Shown here: positions 25,013 to 35,594 of the stretch, one piece after another | How positions within the stretch are numbered: position 1 is the first letter of the stretch | How the letters are laid out: every line of letters starts with the position of its first letter | Assembly: GCF_011057685.1 (NCBI RefSeq) | Contig: NZ_LNFY01000001.1 | Coordinates: 620,001-684,000, forward strand | DNA: 64,000 nucleotides | Direction of reading: 5' to 3' | Source: Thermotoga sp. Ku-13t | GTDB taxonomy: Bacteria > Thermotogota > Thermotogae > Thermotogales > DSM-5069 | Notes under the pieces: generated by a model | The model's database searches: none | Seen by the model: only the letters and a program-made list of their open reading frames with translations | Told to the model about the DNA's origin: nothing | Program-made: the position numbers and the translations under genes

Positions 25013-26694
25013 TCGTGTACAACTGTCCTCTGGTTCCGTTCGAGTTCTTTCACGCGCTGAAAATCCCTTTCAGGAGGATAGAACCAGGCTCGGGTGAATT
25101 TCAATACCTCCATCCCAACGTGTGCGCTTTCTGCAGAACCGCAGTGTGCTCCGTCAAACCTGATGAGGTTTTGGTATGGACAGACTCGTGCGATTCGATG
25201 AGAAGATCCTACGATTTTTTGAAGAAGAATCGTTCTTTCTATTTGCACGTTCCTGTGAAAAACGACGAAATCTCGGTACGTTTCTTCGCGAGGGAGCTTC
25301 AAAGGCTGTGGGAGTTCCTCAAAACCACGTTCAAGAGGGAGGTATCTCTGGACCAGCTCGAAAAGACGCACCAGTGGTTCGTCGATAGATCAAGCGAGCT
25401 GCAACGAGCCATGACTGAAGATCCGTACAGGGCGAAGGCGATCTTCGAGGAACTTTCAAACCAAAAATGGATAGGCTCGCTCGAAAAGAGAGGTAGACTC
25501 GTCCTTTTGCTGGGTTCCTGGGCGAGCGATGAAGTGGTGAAGATCGTGGAAGAAGCGGGAGACTTTACCCTGAATGCAACCTGCTCTGGTCCTTACGCAC
25601 TCATCTCGGACGTGCAGACGGGCCCGGACGTCTTCGAATCCATCGCAAGAAGGATCCTGAACAAAAGACTTCCCTGTGGAAGGTTCGCACGTGAAAGACA
25701 TCTGCAATCCTTGATCGGGCGGTTTCGTCCGGATGTCATCGTCCTCCACACAGTGAAATTCTGCGATTTTTACCATTTCGACGAAGGAATGCTGAGAAAA
25801 TTGACAGTACCGTTTGTGACGATCGAAAACGACTTCACGAACGCTCTGGAGCAGTCCAGAACCAGGATCGAAGCCTTACTGGAAAGAGTAAGGGAAAGAG
25901 GTGACAGAAAGAATCTCAGATCTTCGTATTTCATCGGGATAGACAGTGGTTCCACAAGCACGAAGATCGTCGTTCTGAACGAACGTGGAGAAATCCTGTT
26001 CGAACAAATTTCCAGAACCGGTGCCGATCCAAGAGAAAGTGCGAAGCGTTTGATGGACCATGCGATGAAAACTTTGAAGTTCAATGAAGAAAACTGCTTC
26101 GTCGTTGCCACAGGATACGGACGCGGTACCATCGACTTCGCTCACGAAAGGATGACCGAGCTGACCTGTCATGCGGTGGGCGTCAGCCACCTTTATCCCG
26201 ATGTGAGAACGATCATAGACGTCGGAGGACAGGACAGCAAGGTGATGAGAGTCGAAAAAGGAAAGATCGTCGATTTCGTGATGAACGATAAGTGTGCGGC
26301 GGGTACTGGCAGATTTTTGGAGATCGTTTCATCGATTCTTGAGGTTCCCCTGGAGAAGATGGGCAAGGAATCTTTGAAGGCAAAGCAGCAGCTGAACATC
26401 AGCAGCGTGTGCGCGGTCTTCGCCGAGAGTGAGATCATATCCTTGCGCAGCAAAGGTTACAGCAGGCAGGACATACTGTTCGCCGCGCACAGCGCGATCG
26501 CCAGAAGGCTTGCGACCATGTACGAAAGAATCAAAGGCGTTCCACCGGTGGTGCTCACGGGCGGAGTCGCACTGAACGAAGGATTGAAGAATGCGCTGGA
26601 ACGGCTGCTCGGCGTCGAGCTCATCGTCCCGAAAAACCCTGTGACGACGGGAGCACTCGGTGCCGCGCTGATGGGCCTTCAGCAGAAACGGTGA
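25009..26694 (+). CDS. Fusion of a dehydratase-like subunit and an ATP-dependent activator
   Basis: 561 residues. Residues 1 to about 300 are a second, short 2-hydroxyacyl-CoA-dehydratase-like domain (CAFCRTAVCS, WTDSCDSMRR). Residues about 305-561 are a BcrAD/BadFG/HgdC activator: FIGIDSGSTSTKIVVLN, VATGYGRG, DVGGQDSKVM, and MNDKCAAGTGRFLEI plus SSVCAVFAESE, whose two cysteines would ligate the dimer-bridging 4Fe-4S cluster; GGVALNEGL near the end. In known systems the activator is a separate dimer that fires electrons into the dehydratase upon ATP hydrolysis. Its 3' end overlaps ispE by 16 bp. Confidence 0.82.
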   Translation: MIVYNCPLVPFEFFHALKIPFRRIEPGSGEFQYLHPNVCAFCRTAVCSVKPDEVLVWTDSCDSMRRSYDFLKKNRSFYLHVPVKNDEISVRFFARELQRLWEFLKTTFKREVSLDQLEKTHQWFVDRSSELQRAMTEDPYRAKAIFEELSNQKWIGSLEKRGRLVLLLGSWASDEVVKIVEEAGDFTLNATCSGPYALISDVQTGPDVFESIARRILNKRLPCGRFARERHLQSLIGRFRPDVIVLHTVKFCDFYHFDEGMLRKLTVPFVTIENDFTNALEQSRTRIEALLERVRERGDRKNLRSSYFIGIDSGSTSTKIVVLNERGEILFEQISRTGADPRESAKRLMDHAMKTLKFNEENCFVVATGYGRGTIDFAHERMTELTCHAVGVSHLYPDVRTIIDVGGQDSKVMRVEKGKIVDFVMNDKCAAGTGRFLEIVSSILEVPLEKMGKESLKAKQQLNISSVCAVFAESEIISLRSKGYSRQDILFAAHSAIARRLATMYERIKGVPPVVLTGGVALNEGLKNALERLLGVELIVPKNPVTTGALGAALMGLQQKR

Positions 26695-27436
26695 CGCCCA
26701 TGTGTTTCATGCACGGCGAAAACGCACGAACCGGTACCCGTGAGCTGGGCAACTATGGGGTTTGTGCTCCACGCGGTTTTCAACGCTTCGTCGATTTCCC
26801 TGTGGATCGAGCACACGAGAGCTTGAAAGACGTTGTAGGACATGCGTGCGATCACGTCGTGTTCGTGGTTGATGTAAGCTTCGTACAGCCTCTCGACAGG
26901 TTTTGGCCCCCTGCGGAAATCGTCTTCTTTCAGCATCGAATAAGCCTTCGCCGTGCTCATACTCACGCCCGGGCAGAACAGATCCACCGTGTAACCAGTT
27001 ATGGGGTGTAACGGCGTGATCTTCTCGCCCTTCCCTTCCACGATCGCGGTACCACCGAAGAGAAAGAATGGCACATCCGAACCAACCTGAACGGCGATCT
27101 CGATGAGTTCGGACGGTGAAACGTTCGTACTCTTCGCAAGAAATCTGAGCGTGGCTGCGGCGTCAGAACTACCGCCTCCGAGCCCGGATCCGATGGGTAT
27201 GTGTTTTTTGAGTATCACCTTCAAACCGAAATCGACTGGAAAATGTTCGAAGAACTTTCTGTAGGCTTTCTCGACGAGATTTTCTCCCGTTATTTGAACA
27301 TCACATTCCACAACGATCTCTCCGGCGTTGTCTGTTTGAAGGAAAAGAAGTTCATCGTACAGGTCGATGGTCTGGAACAGACCGATGATGTCGTGATAAC
27401 CGTCTGAACGTTTGCCAACCACGTCCAGATAGAGGT

Positions 27437-28580
<1,144 letters not shown>

Positions 28581-29444
28581 TCATTCCTCCTCCACCAGAA
28601 CGTTGACCGCTGCGAACTTCTCTTCGTCGAGCAGGTGCAGATAAGTACTCGTGGTCGAAAGGTTCGCGTGCCCCAGAAGTTCCTGGACGACCCTGACACT
28701 CACTCGTTTCTGCAGCAGGTGAGTGGCGAACGAATGGCGCAACGTGTGTGGATGAACTTTCTTTTTTATGTTGCAGAGACTAGCATACTTTCGAACGATC
28801 CTGAACACCGTGCTTGGGTGCAACCTTTTTCTGTCTGCGAAAAGGTACTCATCGCTCTCTTTTCTGCTCCTTTCCACGTACATTTTCAGTTCGTTCGCAA
28901 GATGCCTGTTCAAAGGAACGATTCGATCCTTTCTTCCTTTGCCCATCTCTATCCTCACAAACGCCGGTGAAAAAGAAACATCTCTAACCCTGAGGTTGCA
29001 GAGTTCGCTGACTCTCAAACCACAGTAGTACAGCATGCACAAGATCAGATGGTCTCTTTCGCTTTGCTCACTGGCTTTCAGCAATTTTTCCGCTTCTTCT
29101 TTCGTCAGAAAATCCGGTGCCCTCTTTCTGAGTCTCGGACTTCTGACCTTCAGCCACGGGTTGCTGGAAACGTGGTGTCTGAGCAGAAGGTAATCGAAGA
29201 AGTTCCTGAGCGATGAAATCTTCCGTGCCAGGGTTGAAACGCTCGGCGGTTTGTCGTAACTTTTCGAAAGATGCTTCAAATAGTCTTCGGCATCCTTCAC
29301 GCCGAACGCTGCCAGGTCTATGCCTCTCTCTTGCAAGAACTGCAAGAACTGCGCAACATCGATCCCGTAAGCTGTGATCGTATTCTCAGAAGCTCTGCGG
29401 ACGTACCTGAGATATTCTAAGTATTCTTGAAAAAGCTGTTCCAA
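28581..29444 (-). CDS. xerA: Tyrosine recombinase XerC/XerD-like
   Basis: 287 residues. Probably the chromosome-dimer resolvase; no mobile-element features flank it. N-terminal SAM-like DNA-binding domain, then the catalytic set: Arg in YYCGLRVSEL, Lys in GKGRKDR, HTLRHSFATHL, His in LGHANLSTT and the nucleophile Tyr in STYLHL. TTG 29444 (MEQLFQEYLEYL) has GGTGAGG five bases upstream and matches usual Xer starts; the frame continues to 29471 without a site. The symbol follows single-recombinase usage and is tentative. Confidence 0.88.
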   Translation of the reverse strand: MEQLFQEYLEYLRYVRRASENTITAYGIDVAQFLQFLQERGIDLAAFGVKDAEDYLKHLSKSYDKPPSVSTLARKISSLRNFFDYLLLRHHVSSNPWLKVRSPRLRKRAPDFLTKEEAEKLLKASEQSERDHLILCMLYYCGLRVSELCNLRVRDVSFSPAFVRIEMGKGRKDRIVPLNRHLANELKMYVERSRKESDEYLFADRKRLHPSTVFRIVRKYASLCNIKKKVHPHTLRHSFATHLLQKRVSVRVVQELLGHANLSTTSTYLHLLDEEKFAAVNVLVEEE

Positions 29445-29451
29445 GAGGTCC

Positions 29452-30726
29452 TCACCATCCCAGCAAACCAATTAGCAAGGTGTAAACGCTCGAGATCGCC
29501 AGGGCTATCAGAACAAACGGAAGGGAAGTCTGGAAGAAATCTCCGAACGAAAGACTCTTTCCAGTGAACTTCTTCAACAATGAAACACCGACTATGTTAA
29601 CGGCCGCACCTATGGGTGTCAGATTCGCGCCCAGTCCAATACCCAAAGCCAGAGCCCACCACAGCTGAACAGGATAACCCAGACCGATCAAGTACTTCAT
29701 CACCGGTACCAGAGTTATCGCCGTCGGTACCGCGCTCAGCAAAGAGGCCATAACGGCGCTGAGCCAGGTGAGGACGATGAACAGAACTGGTACGTATTGT
29801 AGCCTGGAGATGAGACCGGCGAACCGATCGAGAATGCCTGTCACCTGCACGGCGTGCGTGAGTGAGAACAATCCCATGAAGAAGAAGAGCGTGTCCCATT
29901 CGACCTCTTTAGCGACGTCCTCAAAACTCCTTCCTGCGAGAACGAGGCTCAAAGCCGCTCCGAGGAGCGCGATCAAAGCCATGTCGATCTCCAGAACATT
30001 GTGGAACGCAAAACCAAGAATCGTTGCCAAAAAGACTAAGGCAATCTTTATGAGCAACTTCTTGTCCGTCACGGCCTGCTTCGGATCGGTCGCCGCCAGG
30101 TTCTTCAGACCCGCCTCGGATACGTGCTCTCCGGATACAGTACCTAATAACATCCTTACGGCTATCAACAGAACCAGTAAAGATATGGGTACCAGGTGAA
30201 CGATAAAACTGTTGAAACTCAAACCGCTCGCGCTTCCTATGACGATGTTCGGAGGATCACCGATCATCGTTGACATGCCACCGATGTTCGATGAGATCAC
30301 ACCGAGCATCAGTAACTTGGACGGGTTTATTTCGACCGCATCGCTCACTAGAAAGAGAATAGGAGCAAATATCAAAAGTGTTGTGACGTTGTCCAGCACT
30401 GCCGAGAGTACCGCTATGAAGACCATCAACAATGAGACGGTTCTCTTCAGTTCCCCCTTTCCAAACCGAACCGCGTAAATGGCTGCCATCTGGAAGAAAC
30501 CCGTGGTCTTCAGGACTGACACGATGATCATCATGCCCAGCAGAAGGCCTATGGTGTTGAAGTCCACCACGTGCGATATGTTCTCCATCGTCAAACTTTC
30601 TGAGAGTTTCAGAACGGCAGCCATGAGACCGAGCAAGAACACTTTGACGGATGTCCTTCGAGCCTGGCTGAGAATCACGTAGTACGCGCCGAAGTAAAGA
30701 CAGAGCGCTAAAACCTGTTTGACCAT
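29452..30726 (-). CDS. ArsB/NhaD-type ion transporter
   Basis: 424 residues with 11 to 12 membrane segments. The IT-superfamily motif is complete: DNVTTLL and NIGGMSTMIGDPPNIVIG in the first half, and the related GLGANLTPIGAAVNIVG in the second. Candidates are arsenite export, Na+/H+ exchange (NhaD) or a dicarboxylate/P-protein role; the sequence alone does not decide. It lies between moeA and xer in one transcript, which could suggest oxyanion transport, but that is only context. Confidence 0.8.
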   Translation of the reverse strand: MVKQVLALCLYFGAYYVILSQARRTSVKVFLLGLMAAVLKLSESLTMENISHVVDFNTIGLLLGMMIIVSVLKTTGFFQMAAIYAVRFGKGELKRTVSLLMVFIAVLSAVLDNVTTLLIFAPILFLVSDAVEINPSKLLMLGVISSNIGGMSTMIGDPPNIVIGSASGLSFNSFIVHLVPISLLVLLIAVRMLLGTVSGEHVSEAGLKNLAATDPKQAVTDKKLLIKIALVFLATILGFAFHNVLEIDMALIALLGAALSLVLAGRSFEDVAKEVEWDTLFFFMGLFSLTHAVQVTGILDRFAGLISRLQYVPVLFIVLTWLSAVMASLLSAVPTAITLVPVMKYLIGLGYPVQLWWALALGIGLGANLTPIGAAVNIVGVSLLKKFTGKSLSFGDFFQTSLPFVLIALAISSVYTLLIGLLGW

Positions 30727-30732
30727 CTTACA

Positions 30733-31983
30733 TCACCACCCGGACCAGAGCGTGTAGAATTCCACCAGATCGCCCGCATAGAAACCTTCAACGTTCGATG
30801 GCACTCGTACCACACCGTTGGCTTCGACCAGGTTCGACACCTGAGCAGTCTCACTCTCCAATGGCTCGGCCCAGACCTGACCATCCTTCACGAACGTTTT
30901 TACTCTGACAAAATGTTCCCTACCCTGCCTTGAAGATACGTTCTTCGCCAACCTCACCATCCCTGAAGGTTTCGGAAGAACGTTCTTCTCACCTTCCATC
31001 TTCCTCAAAACAGGTAGAAGGACAAACCTTGCACTGACGGCGAAAGAAACAGGATTTCCTGGCAACCCCATGACAGGTTTTCCATCCGCAAGGGCGAGGA
31101 TCGTGGGTTTTCCAGGTTGAATCAGAATTCCATGGAAGAGCACGCCAGGTTTTCCCAGACGCGCAATCGCGGCTTCGGTGAAGTCCCTCGCTCCTATGGA
31201 ACTTCCCCCACTGATGATTAGCACATCGTACTTGCTGAAAGAATCTTTCAACATACGAAAGAGCTCATCTTCGCTGTCACGACACAGACCGACGCGTTCG
31301 GCTTCAAAGCCCATAGATTTCAGCCAGGCGACGAGTCCATAGCTGTTGCTGTCGCGCACCTGTACAACGGACTTATCTTTAATGAAAGGCTCGACGATCT
31401 CGTCCCCCGTCGCTATCACCCCAACTTTCGCACGTCGAAACACCCTCACTTTATCGATACCAAGTTGCAGCATGAGCTGGATGTGTCCCAGCCCGGTCCT
31501 TTGACCTTTGCTGAGTACGAGCTGACCTTCCTTCACGTCCTCATCCTTCCTGAGCACGTTTTCGCCCACGGCGACGGGTTTCATCACCTCGACGAACTCG
31601 TTGAACCTCTGCGTGTGCTCTTCCATCACCACAGCGTCGGCACCGTCTGGCAGCATGGCACCGGTGGCGATCCAGGCAGCTTCATTTTCGCCGAGGGACC
31701 TCTCTGGCTTTTCTCCCACTTTGATTTCGAAGGCGAAACGCAGCATCGATGGAAAGCTGGCGCTCGCACCGACAACATCTTTCGATCTGACTGCATAACC
31801 ATCGACCAGGGATTTATCGAAACCGGGTAGATCGTGCGGTGCGAATACGTCTTCGGCAGCCACAAAATTCAGTGATTCCAGCACGGAAACATCTACGGCC
31901 TCATCGATGGCTTTCACAGACTGCAGGTACTCCGAGTAGACCCTGTCGAGCGTGGCGAGCCTGAGAAATTTCGACCTGTTCAA
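30733..31983 (-). CDS. moeA: Molybdopterin molybdenumtransferase MoeA
   Basis: 416 residues. Inserts Mo or W into adenylated molybdopterin. Domains: N-terminal DLPGFDKSLVDGYAVRS, catalytic MoaB-like fold with ATGDEIVEP and SGGSSIGARDF, GLPGNPVSFAVSARF, and C-terminal domain ending near 410. TTG 31983 follows AAGGTGAG by about six bases and overlaps the moaB stop region; the open frame extends to 32043 inside moaB. Paired with a second MoeA paralog two genes upstream. Confidence 0.93.
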   Translation of the reverse strand: MNRSKFLRLATLDRVYSEYLQSVKAIDEAVDVSVLESLNFVAAEDVFAPHDLPGFDKSLVDGYAVRSKDVVGASASFPSMLRFAFEIKVGEKPERSLGENEAAWIATGAMLPDGADAVVMEEHTQRFNEFVEVMKPVAVGENVLRKDEDVKEGQLVLSKGQRTGLGHIQLMLQLGIDKVRVFRRAKVGVIATGDEIVEPFIKDKSVVQVRDSNSYGLVAWLKSMGFEAERVGLCRDSEDELFRMLKDSFSKYDVLIISGGSSIGARDFTEAAIARLGKPGVLFHGILIQPGKPTILALADGKPVMGLPGNPVSFAVSARFVLLPVLRKMEGEKNVLPKPSGMVRLAKNVSSRQGREHFVRVKTFVKDGQVWAEPLESETAQVSNLVEANGVVRVPSNVEGFYAGDLVEFYTLWSGW

Positions 31984-31984
31984 T

Positions 31985-32479
31985 TCACTCACCTTCTGGA
32001 GCGTGACAATCTTTTGTCGAACCTTTAATCTTTTCGATCGCATGCGGTATGGCCGGCAATATCGCCTTCAGGTTCTGCTGCACGGCATTTGGACTGCCCG
32101 GCAAATTGATGATCAGAGTCTGTTTTCTCACACCCACAACCGCCCGCGACAGCATCGCCGTGGGTGTGTATTTAAGCGCCTCGAGCATCATCGCCACTTC
32201 CATGCCGTAGAGCCTCTTTTCTATGACCTGCGCGGTTGCTTCGGGTGTGACGTCCCTGGGTGATACTCCCGTGCCTCCACAGGTGACAACCACGTCGAAA
32301 CCTTCTTCGCTCAATTTCAAAAGCTCGTGTCTTATCAGCTCGGCTTCGTCCGGGACGACGGACCTTTTCTCAACCCGAGCACCGATCTGATTCATGAGCT
32401 CTTCGACCGTGCCCGCGTTTTTGTCGTTCATGATACCCTTACTCACCCTGTCGCTGACCACCACGACTGCGACTCTCAC
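31985..32479 (-). CDS. moaB: Molybdopterin adenylyltransferase (MoaB/MogA family)
   Basis: 164 residues. Adenylates molybdopterin ahead of metal insertion. VVVVSDRVSKG at the N-terminus and VTCGGTGVSPRDVTPEATAQ are the MPT/ATP site. ATG 32479 overlaps the moeA-PBP stop by 4 bp; the moeA start follows directly. Confidence 0.94.
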   Translation of the reverse strand: MRVAVVVVSDRVSKGIMNDKNAGTVEELMNQIGARVEKRSVVPDEAELIRHELLKLSEEGFDVVVTCGGTGVSPRDVTPEATAQVIEKRLYGMEVAMMLEALKYTPTAMLSRAVVGVRKQTLIINLPGSPNAVQQNLKAILPAIPHAIEKIKGSTKDCHAPEGE

Positions 32480-34389
32480 ACAGGTTCACCTTCCACAACG
32501 ATCTTCCCCATATCTGAGATATCATAACCTGCGCACCGTAAGACGAGGTTTCTGAATTCCTTTGATTTTATCGTATCGATTATGATTTGGAAACGTTCAT
32601 CTTCGACGAACTCTGGAAGGATCAAAAGGTCGTACTCCTCCCAGCACAAAGGTACAAAGTCCAGGTCCATGAGCTGGGCAACGTGGGCAACCGCCAGGCC
32701 AGCATCCGCCTGATTCTTTTTGATCTTCAGCGCGACTGCTATGTGTGTGATCTCTTCGCTGTCGTAACCGTTGATTTCGTGATGATCTATACCGAGTTTG
32801 GAGAGATAGTGATCCAGCAAGATCCTCGTTCCCGAAGCTTTCTGCCTGTTCACGAACCTGACATCCTTGCGCGCCAGATCGTAAAGCGTTCTTATGGACT
32901 TCGGGTTTCCCTTCTGAACCACGATACCCTGAAGCCTTCTGGCAAACTTGACCAGCACGAAGCGTTTCAGCATTCTTCTCAAATAGGGCAGGTTGTAAGT
33001 TTCACTCTCAGGGTCGAAAAGATGGATTCCGGCGAGGTGCGCGAAGGATCTCGCTATCGCACGCACACCACCCAGGCTGCCCACACTCACAGCAGACAAC
33101 CTCACACCACGCTCTGCGAGGAGGTTCGTCATGAGGTCGATCAGAGGATCGTTGCTACCGATGAACAGAACGGTTCCATCGATCTGGGATTTCGGAACTT
33201 CAAGCTGAATGGCGATCCTCTCGCCTTCTTCCACAACTTCCTGTCCCTTTGGAACGACGATCGTACCATCCATTCTTGTGAGAGAAGACATCGTAGCCGC
33301 TCCCCTTTTCAGGGGAACACAGAGGTATCGCTCCTTCACCTTCGCAAGAGCGACCCTGACGAATTCCTCGTCACCGACCGATGAAAAAATCCTCGTTGCA
33401 CTCTCCGCCTCTATGTAATCCTTCGTTTCAACCGGTTGATGGTACCATTCCTGAACGATGGGTTTGACGATGCGTTCCAACACGGTGTAACACGACGCCG
33501 GAAAACCGGGTAGACCGATCACGGGCTTGTTCTCGACGAGAGCTAAAACTGTGGGTTTGCCCGGCCTGATGCTGAGACCATGTACTATGACCTCGCCGAC
33601 GTTTTCGAGCACACGGTAAACGAAATCTCTACTCCCCGCGGAAGAACCTCCTATGAAAAGTACAAGATCATGGTCGATCAGGATCCGTCGCAAGGTCGAT
33701 TCTATCCTGACAGGATCGTCGCCGAGTGTTCCGTACACCTTCACATTAGCTCCTAGTTTTTCCAGGAAAGCCTTGACGAGCGTGGAATTCGTTTCCGGTA
33801 TAAAACCATCTTTCGGCTCTCCGGCTGGCTCGACGATCTCGTCGCCCGTGGGAACAACGGCACAATCGATCTTTCTGATGACTTCCACTTCGAATACCCC
33901 GGCGGCGAGTAACAATGAAAGATCCTGCGGTGCGAGGCGGTGGAACTTCGTGAAAAGCATATCGTGCTCTATGACATCCTCACCAATGGTTCTCACGTTG
34001 TGGAATGGCGGCACGGGATCGAGGATCTCCACCGATCCGTCTCCCAGCAAGTGAACATCCTCCATCATGATCACCGCATCGAAACCACCAGGTAGTGGCT
34101 GGCCCGTGTTCACAAACAGAAACTGGTTTTCTGTGAGCCTTCTGGGATTGCGCTTCGAGGCCTGGGTTGTGTCAACGCTCCGAACGGCTATTCCATCGAC
34201 CGCAGCCGCACTGTAGTGTGGAACGCTCCTGCGTGCAAAAACGGCGGCTGCCAGGACTCTATCGAGCGCCTCACCCACACCGATCCTTTCAGTCTTCGGT
34301 TCGAAGAACCCAATCTTTTTCAAACGCGTGAGGTAAAGCCGCAGTGCCTGATCGAGGTCCATCTTTTTGAGATATATCTTTCTGTCCAG
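32476..34389 (-). CDS. MoeA fused to a C-terminal substrate-binding domain (MoeA-PBP), apparent CTG start
   Basis: 637 residues. Residues 1 to about 405 are MoeA (PHYSAAAVDGIAVRS, PTGDEIVEP, GGSSAGSRDFVYR, GLPGFPASCYTVLE); about 430-637 is a periplasmic-binding-protein-like domain (SNDPLIDLMTNLL, RQKASGTRILLDHYL), seen in MoeA-PBP proteins of anaerobes and archaea, perhaps an oxyanion sensor. The best start is CTG 34389: GGAGGTG ends six bases upstream, and it keeps the RKIYLKKM segment typical of homologs. ATG 34362 has no site. A TAGAAT -10 at 34415-34410 would place transcription start just before the GGAGGTG. Confidence 0.88.
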   Translation of the reverse strand: MDRKIYLKKMDLDQALRLYLTRLKKIGFFEPKTERIGVGEALDRVLAAAVFARRSVPHYSAAAVDGIAVRSVDTTQASKRNPRRLTENQFLFVNTGQPLPGGFDAVIMMEDVHLLGDGSVEILDPVPPFHNVRTIGEDVIEHDMLFTKFHRLAPQDLSLLLAAGVFEVEVIRKIDCAVVPTGDEIVEPAGEPKDGFIPETNSTLVKAFLEKLGANVKVYGTLGDDPVRIESTLRRILIDHDLVLFIGGSSAGSRDFVYRVLENVGEVIVHGLSIRPGKPTVLALVENKPVIGLPGFPASCYTVLERIVKPIVQEWYHQPVETKDYIEAESATRIFSSVGDEEFVRVALAKVKERYLCVPLKRGAATMSSLTRMDGTIVVPKGQEVVEEGERIAIQLEVPKSQIDGTVLFIGSNDPLIDLMTNLLAERGVRLSAVSVGSLGGVRAIARSFAHLAGIHLFDPESETYNLPYLRRMLKRFVLVKFARRLQGIVVQKGNPKSIRTLYDLARKDVRFVNRQKASGTRILLDHYLSKLGIDHHEINGYDSEEITHIAVALKIKKNQADAGLAVAHVAQLMDLDFVPLCWEEYDLLILPEFVEDERFQIIIDTIKSKEFRNLVLRCAGYDISDMGKIVVEGEPV

Positions 34390-34452
34390 CCTTTCCACCT
34401 CCGAATTACATTCTACCGCGCTACGTGATAATATGTGTCGTGGGGTGAAACG

Positions 34453-34860
34453 ATGAGTTTTTCCGAACTGCAGGTGGGTCAGGAACACGAAGCGAGTTTC
34501 ACGGTGAGCGACGATATGGTGAAAACGTTCGCAGAGATCACCGGTGACAAGAACCCCGTCCATCTGGACGAAGATTACGCGAGGAACACGAGGTTCAAAA
34601 AGAGGATCTGCCATGGCATGCTGGTCGCATCGCTGATTTCAAAGGTTCTCGGTATGGACTTTCCAGGACCGGGGACGATCCTGGTCAAACAGCAACTCGT
34701 TTACAGGGCGCCCGTGTTCGTGGGCGAGACGGTGAAAGTTCATGTGAAGGTGATCGAAAAGAAAGAAGAAAAGCACAGAGTCGTTCTCTCAACGAACGTT
34801 TTGAAAGCGGACGGCACGGTCGCGATCGAAGGTCAAGCGGAAGTTTTTCTCGAACAGTGA
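34453..34860 (+). CDS. MaoC-like hydratase (R-specific enoyl-CoA hydratase type)
   Basis: 135 residues, single hotdog domain. Catalytic motif AEITGDKNPVHLDEDYA followed by RICHGMLVASLISKVLG matches the (R)-hydratase family (Asp and His of the D-x5-H pattern). ATG 34453 has GGGGTGA about five bases upstream. First gene of the long plus-strand array; a GATAAT element at 34427-34432 may be its -10. Role possibly in acyl-CoA metabolism; no other fatty-acid genes nearby. Confidence 0.85.
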   Translation: MSFSELQVGQEHEASFTVSDDMVKTFAEITGDKNPVHLDEDYARNTRFKKRICHGMLVASLISKVLGMDFPGPGTILVKQQLVYRAPVFVGETVKVHVKVIEKKEEKHRVVLSTNVLKADGTVAIEGQAEVFLEQ

Positions 34861-35594
34861 GGCCTTACGGTCAGCACTTCCTCAGGTGTGACGAGATCGC
34901 TTTTGAACTCGTAAAAAGATTGAACCCGCGCAGGGAAGATGTAGTCGTTGAGATAGGGTGCGGAACGGGTTTTCTCACGAGGTTCGTCGCCCAGACAGGG
35001 TGCAGAGTTTTGTGTTACGAAATAGACGAATCGCTGAGCCTGGAGTTTGCGAAGAACGTACCTCACGAGAACGTCGAGCTGAGGATCAAAGATTTTTTGA
35101 AGGTGACTCGCGAAGAGCTCCAAGGCGCAGAACTGTGCTACGGCAGTATCCCCTATCAGATATCCTCCAGAATCGTTCGAAAGGCCATTGAACTCGGCTT
35201 CCAGAGGTGTATCTTCATCGTTCAGGAAGAGTTCGCCGAGAAGATGATCTGGGGGCGTGAAAAACACAGAGGTACGTTTATGACTGCGCTGTGTCAAACG
35301 TTCTTCGATGTGTCGATCCTCCGTCGAGTACCGAGACGCTGTTTCGAACCCCCTCCGAAGGTGGATTCCGTGCTGGTGGAAATGGTGAGAAAGAACGTGG
35401 CAGTGGATCTTGACAGCTATGAACGTTTCCTGAGAGAGCTTTTCTCCAGGCCTAACAGGAATGTGAAATCCGTCCTCAGGGAAATGAACATTGACTGTGA
35501 CGACTTCGAAAACGTGAGAGTGCGCGATTTGCGAATAGAACAGCTGATGAACATCTATTCGAGGTGGTTACATGACAAGAGAAGAACTGTTTGA
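34857..35594 (+). CDS. rRNA adenine dimethyltransferase family protein (KsgA/RsmA-like)
   Basis: 245 residues, slightly shorter than usual KsgA. GQHFL start signature, motif I EIGCGTGFLTRFV, motif II CYEIDESL. The catalytic motif, normally NIPY or NLPY, reads GSIPYQISS, so the target-contacting Asn is Ser. C-terminal helical domain with PNRNVKSVLR is present. Most likely the 16S rRNA A1518/A1519 dimethylase, but the Ser substitution leaves activity open. GTG overlaps the previous stop (GTGA); its end overlaps the next gene by 23 bp. Confidence 0.82.
   Translation: MRPYGQHFLRCDEIAFELVKRLNPRREDVVVEIGCGTGFLTRFVAQTGCRVLCYEIDESLSLEFAKNVPHENVELRIKDFLKVTREELQGAELCYGSIPYQISSRIVRKAIELGFQRCIFIVQEEFAEKMIWGREKHRGTFMTALCQTFFDVSILRRVPRRCFEPPPKVDSVLVEMVRKNVAVDLDSYERFLRELFSRPNRNVKSVLREMNIDCDDFENVRVRDLRIEQLMNIYSRWLHDKRRTV

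Noticed and set aside
28581-29444. Integrase of a mobile element
   Set aside because: No attachment repeats, no cargo genes and a housekeeping operon context; sequence layout is that of a chromosomal Xer recombinase.
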